From contig NC_039363.1 in NCBI RefSeq assembly GCF_003573695.1, forward strand, positions 162,828,747-162,892,746: a DNA stretch of 64,000 bases, read 5' to 3'. Position numbers and translations under genes: made by a program. Below the pieces are notes generated by a model, which saw only the letters and a list, made by a program, of their open reading frames with translations, was not told the DNA's origin and searched no databases. Shown in pieces: positions 1-10,235 of the stretch (position 1 is its first letter; every line of letters starts with the position of its first letter). The DNA is from Papaver somniferum (Eukaryota > Streptophyta > Magnoliopsida > Ranunculales > Papaveraceae).

Positions 1-1364
1 AGGGGCTTTGTAGCTGCGCCGTTGAATCCGTAGATGGTGTAGTAAGATGACAGTAGTTGCTCGTCGTTGAGTTCCATACGCTTGAACGTGTCATAGAACA
101 GGACGTTGACCGAGCCTGTATTGACAACCTTGTTGTACATGTATGTTGCTAGAAATTTTTCTGTGAGTTGGTCGTAGGAGTCGATGGAGTTTGATGGCAA
201 GTTATCAAACCATGACAACGCAGACCCTTTTAAACTTGATGGGAAGTATCTGCAAAGTATGGAGTCTTCGTTATCCCAGCGGGCCATCATTCGATTATAA
301 TATCGAAGATGAGCCGCAGGATCAGTTTACCCGTCATAGCAATCGAAGGCGGGAACCGAACACTTCTGCGGTATGGAATCCCTGGCCAAGTGTTGCGTCA
401 GCGGGGTAGTGTTTGCTTCCTTCATCACTTGTTCTAGTCTTCCGCATCCCTGCCTAGTTTTTAGCTCCTTGATTTCTGCCAGCATCTCAGCACGCAGATT
501 TTTCATTGCGACCTGGTGCTCTTCATGAATGGTAGATTTCGCTCGTAGGAGGGTGGTACCGTCGTAGTAGTCCGAGTTCTCAGGATTGTAATCAGGTTCT
601 GATCTTTGGCTGCTCCTTGCTCCTCTTCGATTAAATGGAAGTGGTTTGTTTGCGACCACCATTCTTCTGTCTTGATTAGGTGCTAGGGCCTTGGAGTTAG
701 CTTCGTCGCGTTGATTTTCTACCTCTGCGCTATGAATGATTCTTTCCTTGAGCGCTTGGTTCTCTTGTGCTAATATCGCCACAACATCTGCGTATGCCTT
801 CTGGTTCTTCCTTAATTCTATCAACTCGGCCATCATCTGAGCGGAATGATTTGACCCTTGATTTGGTGTTCATGCCCGTAATTGTTCATCAGCGGCTATG
901 GTTTTTTCCTCATCCACGATCTGTATCACTGGTTCTGGTGGGTCTAACCGTGTACCTTGGGACCCCGACGGTTGTTGTGCGGGTTGACCTGCTATTAGAA
1001 GTGGTTGTTTGGCTGGAAAGGGTATGTTCTGTTCGTTGGTTAAGGGCATCCCATAGAGGGGTTGTTGTATTCCTGACTCTGCTAAGACTTCCTGATGTTC
1101 CTGTAGTTGAGCGTTGGTTACTCTGGGAGCTCCAACTTTGGATTCGGCAGCTCTTGAAGCTCCAGCTTTGGCTGCCGCGACATTTACTGCGTTTGCTGAG
1201 ATGATGTTGGCATTGATGGGGGCCGTGCTTTCTGCATTATCATGTACCCTATCCGCTGCATTTAACTTTTCACCTCTCTGCTTACTCCTGGTTACAACTG
1301 GGGTTGTCCTTGGCGTCTCTTTCGACGAAGCTTTTGCCTTCCCGACATCTTTGCTTTTCTACAT
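1..1364 (-). pseudogene. H gag fused to a protease remnant, three nonsense codons
   Basis: One frame is followed on the minus strand from an ATG at 1364-1362 to the window edge. The N-terminal part is basic and Ala/Gln-rich. A coiled-coil-like stretch follows (about 836-700), then the retrotransposon gag core around 360-140 (MARWDNEDSILCRYF, ALSWFDNLP). At about 130-110 the frame passes directly from the gag core (TEKFLATYMYNK) into the protease motif (NTGSVNVLFYDTF). The rest of gag, with its zinc knuckle, is therefore missing. Stops interrupt the frame at codon 2 (TAG, 1361-1359), near 868 (TGA) and at 329-327 (TAA). The protease active-site aspartate of D-T-G is replaced by asparagine. Known: in this family the gag core and protease are normally separated by a longer gag C-terminus. 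Inference: an in-frame internal deletion followed by point decay. Confidence 0.8.
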
Positions 1365-1714
1365 CTTTTAATGTTTTCCTGAAAGAGAGAAAAAAAATCA
1401 CGAAGACAATGGGCCCCACATGATATCTATTAGCGTTTTGAGTTCTCAAAGGTGTAAAATCTTGAAGATACACAAGGCGCCCATCTATCTAGATGACCGC
1501 AAATCTGTTCGAAGTTTTGATTTTCAAAGATGTGAAAACTTAGAAAATGCATGGAAAATCAGATCTGCTTAGGTAAACATATATTTGTTCATAATTTTGG
1601 TTTTTTTTGAAATTATGTACGGAAAAACCGTAGTGTTCCATGCATCGTTCTTTTCAGAGAACGAAGCCTGAAACAAGTTACAGGAGAAGATAAATCTTTT
1701 ACCGGGATGAAGAT

Positions 1715-1731
1715 CCATGTTTCTAGCGCCA
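1715..1731 (-). promoter_or_regulatory. Primer binding site of H
   Basis: On the minus strand TGGCGCTAGAAACATGG lies three bases downstream of the LTR end. T1 and T2 have the same core at the same spacing. It is the expected tRNA-primed start of minus-strand DNA synthesis; the tRNA species is not assigned here. Confidence 0.75.
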
Positions 1732-1734
1732 GAT

Positions 1735-2627
1735 TGTGAACACAAAGATCATTGTCATCTGTGTTCACAAATAATGCGCGCAGACTCATGACAATATAGT
1801 AAATAGGCTGCGCCTGAGGGGGATGAATTGGTTATGTTGAATCCTTGACTCAGAGTCCTAAAACTCTTCCTCGTCTCATCAACTACAATCATTGTTCTTA
1901 TCTCGCATAATAAGATAAATAATGGATGAAGTATAAAACGTACGAACATGCTGTATCATAAATATCGAATCGAACATGTAAAGTATAAATGCATGAATAT
2001 AGATGAAACGATTAACTTATATGATTCATCACTCAGATCTCTATCTGCGGGTTTGGGTTTTTCATTATATGTATGATGGTTACAGAAATAGTCAAATGAC
2101 TTTGAGATCAACATAAGCCTGCGTAGCAGGAGGAACTTCACTTACACTTTCTCTGTCTCTCTCTTATTCTCCTCTCAATGTTCTCGGATCCCCCTATTCA
2201 CTTGGGAGAGATGGGTATTTATAGGGTGGTTACCTGGGGTCCACTTATGAAGCCGGTTATAACCTTATCCTATTGTGTCTTGTGTCGCTTACGCAGAAGT
2301 CTTCGTGTTCTCGGCTCTGTCTGCGTGTTCTGTCTGAGTATGCAGTGCCATCTGCGCTTCCTCCACAGGCTGACTGACACGTATGTTGTTTGAGGGTATT
2401 TAATGCGGGTAGTTGAGATGTCTGTCCGCGGTAGACAGCTGTCTTCTGCCCCTGTCTTGTCTGCGTCAGTCGGACTATCCCCAACCGTAGATCTTAGATC
2501 TTTCTTGGGATAGGATAAAGTGACTCTTGATTGTCCACGTGTGATATCATATCTTGATGCTCTCAGCCGCATGTCCTCCACGTGTGTCTTTGTGGACATG
2601 TGGCGGAAGATGAAATGTGTACCTACA
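1735..2627 (-). repeat. LTR of H (its 5' LTR)
   Basis: On the plus strand it begins TGTGAACACA and ends GTACCTACA, giving the TG...CA ends of an LTR. It abuts the PBS on one side and unrelated sequence (Helitron-like) on the other. No second copy is in the window, so the outer boundary rests on the terminal dinucleotides and the change of content. Confidence 0.7.
2216..2224 (-). promoter_or_regulatory. TATA box in H LTR
   Basis: The minus strand reads CTATAAATA, about 400 bases into the LTR from its 2627 end. This fits a U3 promoter driving the gag frame on the minus strand. Confidence 0.55.
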
Positions 2628-2689
2628 GAAGTTCATAAAACATATCTGTAAACACAACTCTTTGCTTTCTTTTATTTCTATCGAAGCTA

Positions 2690-2844
2690 TAAAAGATTAC
2701 AATGTCAACAAGAAAGGTTATGGCCCCTTAACATTTAGAGTGCAGGGTCAGAGTTATCATAAGATGGGTTCATTCGTGCCTCCGGATGGAAAAAAGGCTG
2801 CATTATCTCATATTTACACTCTCGAGATGGATGCACCAACGTAA
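2690..2844 (+). pseudogene. Helitron replication/helicase protein fragment
   Basis: The frame ending at 2844 encodes GYGPLTFRVQGQSYHKMGSF followed by a PPDG-type turn and a short aromatic segment. This resembles the N-terminal region shared by plant Helitron Rep/helicase proteins (F-R-x-x-G-x-x-Y-H-x-x-G-S-x-x-P). Only about 50 residues of a protein normally well over 1000 residues are present. No HUH nuclease motif or helicase motifs are visible nearby, nor a CTRR-type 3' end. It sits just upstream of captured-looking exons, which suits Helitron biology, but the link is inference. Confidence 0.6.
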
Positions 2845-3002
2845 GCTGCACGGAGGAAGGATATATTTCTGAGGAAAGAAACTAAACATAGAACAAAGAG
2901 TAGGGATGTAGTGGAAAAGGTTGCGACAAATAGTGCACAAATGGTGAATGCGGTTGAAAATGAACCTGGGCGAGCTGAAAATGAAAATCGAAGTGGTTCA
3001 CA

Positions 3003-3739
3003 AAGTGGTTTGGGTTTGGTGCTGTTTTTGGTGCTGGAATCTTTGTGTTAACTGGTTTAGAAGCAAGTAGATATGATGGACCTGCTATTGTTTTGTCTTT
3101 CTTGGTTTCTGGTGTTTCGTCCATGCTCTGTGTCTTCTGTTACACTGAGTTTGCTTGCGAGATTCCTGTTGCAGGTATGCTTTTGTTTACTCTTAAACAC
3201 TCTCCTTCTTGTTTTCTTGCCTAGCGCCTAGGTGAGCCTAATGCGCCCAAGGAAACGAAGAAAAGTTAAAAAGAAAAACATTTGCTCACGTTTTTGCGCC
3301 TTAAGCGCTTTATTTAGTTAGGCGCCTCCCTTCACGACTTGTGCGCCTAGGTTAGTTATAACAATGTCTACAAAGGGCACATGGATACTGTGGTCTTTCT
3401 CAAATGGTTACAAGAGGAAATTTTATTATTATTATGTTGTTTCTTAATGATTTTATCCAGATTTTCTTTGTGGGACAAGATGTAAGTGGATTGTTATTTT
3501 TATAGGAGGATCATTGGCTTATATAAGGGTGGAACTGGGTGACTTCTTTGCTTTCATTGCCGCTGGTAACATACTCTTTGAGTATATTATTGGAGGAGAA
3601 AGTGTTGCCCGCACTTGGACATCTTATTTCGCTACCCTTTGCAACCGTAATCCAGACGATTTTCGTATATATATTCCAGCTCTTGCTGAAAACTTTAACC
3701 ATCTTGACCCGCTGGCTGTCGTCATCCCAATTCTGATAG
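3003..3739 (+). pseudogene. Cationic amino acid transporter (CAT family) gene fragment, two exons
   Basis: Exon 1 (about 3003-3174) encodes WFGFGAVFGAGIFVLTGLEA and continues to CYTEFACEIPVAG. Exon 2 (3506-3739) encodes AYIRVELGDFFAFIAAGNIL and continues through EYIIGGESVARTWTSYFATL to HLDP. The intron has GT (3175) and AG (3505) in matching phase, and a second GT donor follows at 3740. These are the early transmembrane helices of plant CAT transporters of the APC superfamily, which carry basic and other amino acids across plasma or vacuolar membranes. No frame damage is visible in either exon. The start, later helices and C-terminus are absent: the next exon-like block (4516) does not match the family or its phase. 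I read it as a captured or truncated copy rather than a working gene. Confidence 0.85.
3217..3352. repeat. GCGCCTAGG-rich insertion in the CAT intron
   Basis: Within the intron a segment starts near CCTAGCGCCTAGG and ends near GTGCGCCTAGG, with further GGCGCC/GCGCC words between. It is more GC-rich than the surrounding intron. It could be a small MITE-like insertion, but neither clean inverted ends nor a TSD can be shown. Confidence 0.3.
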
Positions 3740-4202
3740 GTAAATATCTTGATTTTTCATAAATTCCAGAGATATTTGGTTTCATATGTCATCTTATAAA
3801 TGAGAGATAGATTAGCCGTGGGATGTTCTTCATATTGCCCTGCAAAGTGGTCAAAGAGAGTAATTGTTATAACTGTATGAATATGTAACTGCCAATTACA
3901 TGTAGTACAGTTTGCTTGTGTATGAACTTTTTCCATCTTTTTTTAATCTGTTTTTATTTTTTTTAACTGCTTTAGCATTCAAAATGTCATTTATTTATTT
4001 CATGATATTCATTGTTATTGTCTACACAAACCAGAGATCTTTTTAGTAGCTTCCGTGTAATACAGTGCACTATGACAGCAAAAAACGATTTCTTGTTTGA
4101 ACGGGTAATTGCTAAATCCCATCATATATTTGATTGTACTTTTTGGTGTTTGGGGAACTTTAATGTATCTCTTGTGATTATACAAGAATATTTGGAACTA
4201 TT

Positions 4203-4330
4203 ACAGGTGCATGTGTAACTCACAATTACACATGCCATATGCATATGCAACTCCGAGTTACACATGCCATATGCATGTGTAACTCCCAATTACACATGCA
4301 TTTTGTATACATACCAACTGATTACACATG
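4203..4330. repeat. GTGTAACT/AGTTACAC palindromic minisatellite, block 1
   Basis: Degenerate units of roughly 30 bases alternate GTGTAACTC with the complementary GAGTTACAC or AATTACAC, joined by CATGCCATATGCATATG-type linkers. Each unit can fold on itself. Two further blocks of the same repeat lie downstream. Confidence 0.75.
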
Positions 4331-4515
4331 TTTTTTTTGGAGTGTTTAGACTATGACATCTTAATATTTTTATGACAATAATTTCTGAATAATTGTAGCC
4401 TTTTTTGGATCAATTGATGTCTATGCAGGTCTCGACGTGTTTTGTGCGCACTGACAAGACACTAGTCTTTTTTTGGATCAATTGATGGTTGATTAGATTA
4501 CATTTTTTTTACTAG

Positions 4516-4622
4516 GTTGCTGGCTTCGGTGAGGAGAATTATGATGAGGAGACTGAGGGAGATGATATTGATGCAGAATATACAGTGGTTTCAATAAATG
4601 AAATTCTTTCTTTAGCGGGAAG
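4516..4622 (+). other. Isolated exon-like block, acidic, unknown protein
   Basis: A pyrimidine-rich tract and AG (4514-4515) precede an open block rich in Glu and Asp (EENYDEETEGDD, then SINEILSLAG), followed by a GT donor at 4623. The reading phase cannot join the upstream CAT exon without a stop. I do not recognise the protein. It looks like an exon from a different gene placed beside the CAT exons. Confidence 0.4.
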
Positions 4623-4857
4623 GTAATTAAAGTTTGTGTTATTGTTGTATGCGTAGCTTTCAAAACTAAATTATTGTATGATAGGTTTTTTAAACTCCTT
4701 GCGACAGTATTTCATGGGTTTCCTGCATAACTTTAGTATTATGATAGCTGCATATTGACCAATTTGGTTATGCAAATTGATTGCAATTCTAGTTTTTGGT
4801 CGACTTGTCTGTTGTGAAATCTAGTTTTGATTGACTATATGATATTTCAGTCACCAA

Positions 4858-5118
4858 TCATATGCACGTGTAACTCCTAGTTACACTATTCATATGCATG
4901 TGTAACTTTTTAGTTACACTATTCATATGTATGTTACACAAGCCAGATGCATGTGTATCTTTTAATTACACATGTTATATGCATGTGTAACCCTCAGTTA
5001 CACAAGTCAGTTGGTGTGTAACTGCTGAGTACACATCATATTTTATTAGAAGATGCATATGTAACTCCCAGTTACACTACACAGAGTATGTGTAACTCCT
5101 AACTACACTTGCTTAGAT
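4858..5118. repeat. GTGTAACT/AGTTACAC palindromic minisatellite, block 2
   Basis: At least seven degenerate copies of CATGTGTAACTCC...AGTTACAC are spaced 25-45 bases apart. The sequence is the same as blocks 1 and 3, with base changes between units. Confidence 0.7.
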
Positions 5119-5412
5119 AAGTCATCAAGTGTCTTTTGATGATCTTTGTTATTCACCTTGTAATTGTTCTATAGTTTTGCTTCTATGGATTTTTTCATCC
5201 AACCTTACTCGTGGATGTTTATTTTGTTACAGATACGTAAGCATTTTGGAATCGAGGAAGATAAGAAGGGAAGATAACATTTTATTATAAGATCTCGTAG
5301 CTTATTTCTAGGATTTCGTTTTTCGTGTTTTAGCTCGTTTATAGTTGTGTTCAATAATAATTGATACATTGAGAAATTTTTATAAATGAAATTATTGTTT
5401 CAATTACTGAAT

Positions 5413-5607
5413 ATAGGTGTGTAACTTCTAGATACACATTTATTATGGATGTGTAACTTCAAAATACACATGCCATATGCCCATGTTAACAGTTTCATGA
5501 CGTATGAATGTGTAACTTTTGCGTACACATGCCATACAGATGTGTAACTTCACGTTACATATGCCATACAGATGTGTAACTTCACGTTACATATGCCATA
5601 TAGATGT
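5413..5607. repeat. GTGTAACT/AGTTACAC palindromic minisatellite, block 3
   Basis: Further copies, including two nearly identical adjacent units (CAGATGTGTAACTTCACG followed by TTACATATGCCATA). This exact local duplication suggests recent unit amplification. Confidence 0.7.
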
Positions 5608-5675
5608 GTTGGGAGGTGGCGGCGGCGGTGGGCGACGACGGCTGGTGGTGAGAGGCGGAGGTAGTGGTGGGGACA
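5608..5675. repeat. GC-rich GGYGG simple repeat
   Basis: A short run of GGCGGCGGTGGG-like triplets in otherwise AT-rich DNA directly follows minisatellite block 3. The Gly/Arg-rich ORF through it is a by-product of the repeat. Confidence 0.6.
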
Positions 5676-5699
5676 TCATTTTACTATATTTTAATATTT

Positions 5700-5860
5700 G
5701 GGTCTAAATTTGAATTTTCTTTAATTAGGGGACTGACAATATACATGAGGGTGTGGACGTCTTTTAATAATTCGGGGCTTAGATTTAAACTTTTTTTAAT
5801 TAGGGGCCTCATATTATAGGTAACCCATGGGTGGGGTCTTAGCCTAATTTTCCCATCTAA
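5700..5860. repeat. Two-unit direct repeat (TTTAATTAGGGG)
   Basis: Two related units each contain TTTAATTAGGGG preceded by TCTAAATTTGAA or TTAGATTTAAAC, about 75 bases apart. No coding content. Confidence 0.45.
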
Positions 5861-6039
5861 ATATATCTTAGTAGTATTAAAGATAGATTTTATTTTATTT
5901 TATTTTCAGTTACTTCAGCAAAATCCTCCATATTTTGGGCATGGTTTATTCGCTTTAACATCGTTTCCGTCTTTATGATGTTTATTTATGTTTTTAGTTG
6001 GTTCTTCGTTGGGTTACAATAGGTTCAAGTAAGTCGGAG

Positions 6040-6535
6040 AATTTTTGTGGCCACTAGATTCTTCACCGACATAAAAATATTAGGCAAAATATTTTTTTTC
6101 GATGGAGTTTATCTTTTTTTAGAAAACAAATATTAAAATAGTTGGACTAAGATCCAAAAAACTATTTTTCACCGATTTATCGGTTCTTTTCATGCTTGTA
6201 CTTGGTCATGTTTCGGTTATATCACTTCTTTCTGTTTTTGGAACACTAGGTTTTGTACTAATATTAGTATGTTGTTTCTTTTACTTGATAATATACTCTC
6301 TCGATATATCAAGATTTCTGGCAAAATTTTCCTTTCCTAATGGATTTTATCTTTCTCTAGAAGATACTTATTAAAATGGTTGGGCTAAGATAAAAAAAAA
6401 CATTATTCACCGATTTATCGGTTTTTATGCTTTATTTGGTCATGTTTCTGTTATATGAGCTCTTTTTGTTGTTTGAACATTAAGTTTTGTACTAATATTA
6501 GTATGTTACTTCTTTTATTTTATAATATACTCCCT
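6040..6535. repeat. About 240-bp tandem repeat, two full or partial units plus a degraded one
   Basis: The word CACCGATTTATCGGTT recurs at about 6170 and 6409. It is followed each time by TTGGTCATGTTTC and TTTTGTACTAATATTAGTATG. A more diverged part-unit lies before 6170. The ORF inside (6192-6374) is not supported by anything but the repeat. Confidence 0.65.
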
Positions 6536-6981
6536 CCATCCCTTATAAAAAGACGAAATTTTGGAAAACTCTTAGATTAAGAAATTATCTTGATTTTGTT
6601 TGAGAAAATGGGTCATGTGCCCAGAAAATCTTGAAATCTGGTTTAATGGACGGCTAAAGTATTGGGTTGGGTGAGATGGACGGAAGAAATTAAACCTAAA
6701 ATTAACAACCGTACCCTTGATATCTTTTTCTTTTATAACACTTCAAAACCATCGAAAAGTCCCCTCCACATATCCCTTATCTTTCCACACCGCCTCCCCC
6801 TTTTCTCAAGTCCTCACGAGCAGAAAAACCAGAAACTTCATCTTTCTATGAAATCTTAAAACTCTCAACCATCTACACCTTATTTTTCTCCATAATCTCG
6901 TTATCTTTCTCCACCATTAACACCAGGATTTCACCACCACCACAAAAAAAAAACTGATTCCAATTTGATTGCAATTAACAC
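6536..6981. other. Unassigned AT-rich spacer
   Basis: It begins with a CTCCCTCC-like word that resembles one end of Stowaway MITEs, but no matching end is found. The rest is pyrimidine-rich on the plus strand with ACCACCACCA tracts. I see no gene. Confidence 0.4.
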
Positions 6982-9844
6982 CATCACCATTAATGATTTT
7001 TTTTTGTATCGATCAAAAAGAATTGTATTAAGAAGCACACAAGTAGTGTGCAAGCGAATACACCAAAATAAGGGGAAAACAAACCCAATCAAAGCAAAAA
7101 AATTCTAGGAATATACAAAAAGTAACAAAGGTCTCTTGACAAACCTTAGAAACTAAGCTACCATATTACTTGCGAACTAAATCAAGAGCGCAAGCTACAT
7201 TTAAGTACGATTTTCATCAACCTCTTCCATGATTAAACCCTTGTGATTTTTCGCCACACCACTAAACATTTCATTACGATTTTCCTTCGAAGAGGGAAAG
7301 CTGATCCCCATTATAGAACCAAACTCCATGAGATTACCTGTTGAAATCTTACTAGGACTAGGAAGAGATTTCGAAGAGCCTTTCTTTTTTCTGCACACCC
7401 TAGTGTTGGCTCCTTGAACCGGCTCGGACACTGCTAGTTTGGTAATGCTGATGTCGGTGATTTTTGAAGCAACCATCTGATCTTCTTCAATCCCTTGGAA
7501 ACGGTTATATGTTTCGAATCCAGGAGGAATTGACGGGTCCGAAGAATATGAATTTTCCCCTTGCTCCATTTGATCCAAATCCTGAGACTCATCCCCGAGA
7601 CTAGGAGAAACTCGTGATAGGATAGGAATTTCACTAGAAACTGCCTTTTCTCCTTCACTAATTTGGTCTTTGAAAGTATCAACATGTAATTGAATTCCAT
7701 GTATAATCATCTCCATAAATTTTTCTTTTGAATCAGGAACAGTCGTCCTGTTAGGGCTTAAAACCCCTTTTGCCATATCAAAAAGGGTATCAAATTTGTA
7801 TTCCAAATATCTTTGAGCCTTGTTTAATTTGACGGGATCACATTGTCGACCCAAAAAGAAAGAATCAGATGGGGTTAGAACACTACTGACTTGATAAGCC
7901 ACTTTTTCTGAAACCCACCGTTTGATTATCAACCTGATGGGATGTTGAATTTGATTGCATCATTGTCTTATCCAAGGGAGAATTCATTGCTAGAAAGGAA
8001 GTCTTGATTATCTCCTTAGAGTGCGTCGATTTATCTTCAATTGGAAGAGGATCAGAGACAATCAGATGAGAATAATCATCCGAGCATGGAGAGATATTAG
8101 GGATTTTCCCTTCTTATAATTCCATAGGTAAGGACGGTGCCAAAATCTCTGAGTCTTCAATATCTCGAGTCAAATTGGCAAACGCCGACTCATTTGCTTG
8201 TGACTCCGCGTCAGAATCATCCGCATCCATCGATCCCTAAACCTTAACATCTATATGAGATTCATCCAGAGAAACTAAACGAGATGACTTCCTAGATATA
8301 GAGAGACTAGCTAACAAAATGAGCCTTTTGGATAATGAAATAGATCCCTTTGGAACAAAACCATATTGGGATTTAGCAGGCCCACTAAAGTTAACTTTTG
8401 GTTTGGGGTGAGCCAGCGCATTAATAAAATTCAAAGTTTTCCGTTGCGAAGAGTATAACAGAGATTGACTTTCCTTCATAGAATTAAATTGAGTTGGTTG
8501 AGGATTAATGGGAGGGGACGTACATGTCAGAGGTGAGATGATTGATGGAAGCCCTTGATTCATCCTAGAGATACGCAAAGCTTCATCACTATCTGCACCG
8601 ATATTGATTGAAGATGAATCCGGCTCAAAAACCAGGCTCCCGTGAATCCCCGAAGAGTGTTCTACCTTCTTCTCAGCAACCGAAATCTTAGCCATAATCC
8701 ATTTATCTTTAACAGTCATCCCTAGAGACCAATCACTTGCAGAAATAAGACCTTTCACCTTTAGTCTATTTTATGAAATCACCTCTCCTGATCTAGTCTC
8801 ATGGCTAATAGCTAAGAGTCCACCACAAGCAGCTGCAATGTTGTTGAATAACATTAAATCCCAACAATTTTATGGTATACCTGATATGGAAATCCAAGCA
8901 TTAAAGATTTTTTGAGAAGAGAGTAGGCTTGTTTCAGAGGACCAAGGATTAAATTTGATCTCTACTCCATCTACCAAAATAGAGCCAGTAGTAAGTAGCC
9001 TTATTTTCTCTTCCACGGAAAAAACAAACATCATTCCCTGATTATAACATAACGGCTAGTTCTTAAATGCTTCTTTAATATTCAAATAATGTTGCATCCA
9101 ACCCCGATTTCAGACCAGTCAACGTTTAGAGCTTTAACTTCGAGCTTTAAATCCAACTTCCAGTTGCACAAGTAGTTAGATTCAGTATCACTACTTGTTG
9201 ACCCCTCCACCATGAGATTTTTCTTCCAACAGGTAATTGAGATAAGATCATTGGTGATAGAAACTTTTTTTGGCAGAAGGTTAGAGTAAGATACCTCATC
9301 TTTGTCGTTAAACTTACAACAAGTTTCGATAATTTTACACAACTTACGCCATCCCTGTTTGTTCCTCCCTATGGGAAAGAAACAATGATGAGGATAACCC
9401 TTCGAGTCAGGTACAAAGAGCTTTAAAAATTCCCCTCCTTGATTCTTGTCCCTAGAGAGAGTGAACCATTCAGATTTTAGCGAGAAGGTCCAATCTTTTT
9501 TGTAAAAATCTTCCTGAAGAATTTCATGAAGCTTTAATATCAGCCACAATCCTTCTTCTTTGGTGAAAGAATTGAACCAGCGTCTTCCTTTGTATGATTC
9601 CCTAATGGTAATGATTTTATCATTCCCCCAGATCTCAAATGCTTTTGCCTGGATGGAGCATTTCAGAGGGTTCTGACCCTCTTGAATAACAGTTCCACGA
9701 CCTCCCCCATTTGTTTTCCGATTACGTTTTCCGGTAGCTCTTAACCAGTGTTCTTCTCGCATCATATTATGAAGCCATGATTTATTAGGTGGGTAGTTTG
9801 ATGATGAACCAAATTATATAATAGCATCACCATTAAAGATTTTT
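6982..9844 (-). mobile_element. Retroposed LINE ORF1-type copy with TSD and poly(A)
   Basis: CATCACCATTAA occurs at 6982-6993 and again at 9825-9836, followed in both places by GATTTTT after one mismatch. This is a 12-20 base TSD typical of target-primed reverse transcription. A run of nine T at 6997-7005 is the poly(A) tail of a minus-strand insertion. The inserted body is about 7002-9824. It carries ORF1-like coding remnants but no endonuclease or reverse transcriptase. It is either a non-autonomous LINE derivative or a retrocopy of a related mRNA. Confidence 0.75.
7201..9765 (-). pseudogene. DUF4283/LINE ORF1-like protein, frameshifted
   Basis: Three open segments lie on the minus strand in different frames: 9765-9082, 8758-8237 and 7932-7201. 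Between the first two, around 9040-8860, the translation reads MMFVFSVEEKIRLL and KFNPWSSE, then a W-I-S-I-S-G-I-P segment. That is the shape of the DUF4283 domain found in plant LINE ORF1 proteins and in zinc-knuckle proteins. The C-terminal segment has a P-P-G-F-E motif and a basic KKK patch, also usual there. No CCHC knuckle is evident. Stops and frame changes make it non-functional. The family call rests on pattern recall and is moderate. Confidence 0.55.
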
Positions 9845-10235
9845 AATGCTCTAATTTCCTAATAATTTCTCAATTTCATCATTTCAGAAGAAGAAGATGG
9901 TGAATTAGGTTTTAATCATCAATATAACGCTTGATAATCATAAATCACGTAAGTTTTCAAACTCTAATTTTCTTTTTGATTATATTTTCTGAACGAACGT
10001 GACTCGTGTACTATCTAGTTTAAAATTGCCATATAATTTAATTGTTGGTGTACTTGTGTACACATGATTTTGCTGATTGAATCACCAATTGGTTGATTTT
10101 GCTTTCATCTTAGTCTTGTTTGTATGGTTTTTGATTGAGGTGAATTTGTTTTACCAGTGTTTAATATAAGATGAAAGTGGTTTTGTACTGTTTTAAATTG
10201 GGTTTCACCCGTGTTCAAACTAGGATGGACCTGGC
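9845..10235. other. Unassigned spacer before the retrotransposon stack
   Basis: AT-rich DNA without a supportable gene or repeat. Its last five bases, CTGGC (10231-10235), should be the TSD of element S1, whose other end is outside the window. Confidence 0.4.

Larger units (their letters stand above)
1..2627 (-). mobile_element. H: Ty3/gypsy LTR retrotransposon, partial, minus strand
   Basis: Reading the minus strand: an LTR (2627 to 1735), a three-base spacer, a primer binding site beginning TGGCGCTAGAAACA, then a gag/protease reading frame that runs off the left edge. The same PBS core is used by T1 and T2 further right, so H belongs to the same broad gypsy group. The far LTR and one TSD lie outside the window; the flank after 2627 (GAAGT) is the candidate TSD. 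Confidence 0.85.

Noticed and set aside
767..1371. Plus-strand ORFs of 85-145 codons at the left end
   Set aside because: They lie opposite the H gag frame, which has recognisable gag and protease motifs.
4203..5607. CRISPR-like array of repeated palindromes
   Set aside because: Eukaryotic context, repeats degenerate, spacers not uniform in length and themselves repeated; a minisatellite explains it.
5519..5707. Gly/Arg-rich 62-codon ORF
   Set aside because: It is composed of the minisatellite unit and a GGYGG simple repeat.
6531..6560. Stowaway-type MITE beginning with CTCCCTCC
   Set aside because: Only one end-like word is present; no complementary end or TA duplication was found within the next kilobase.
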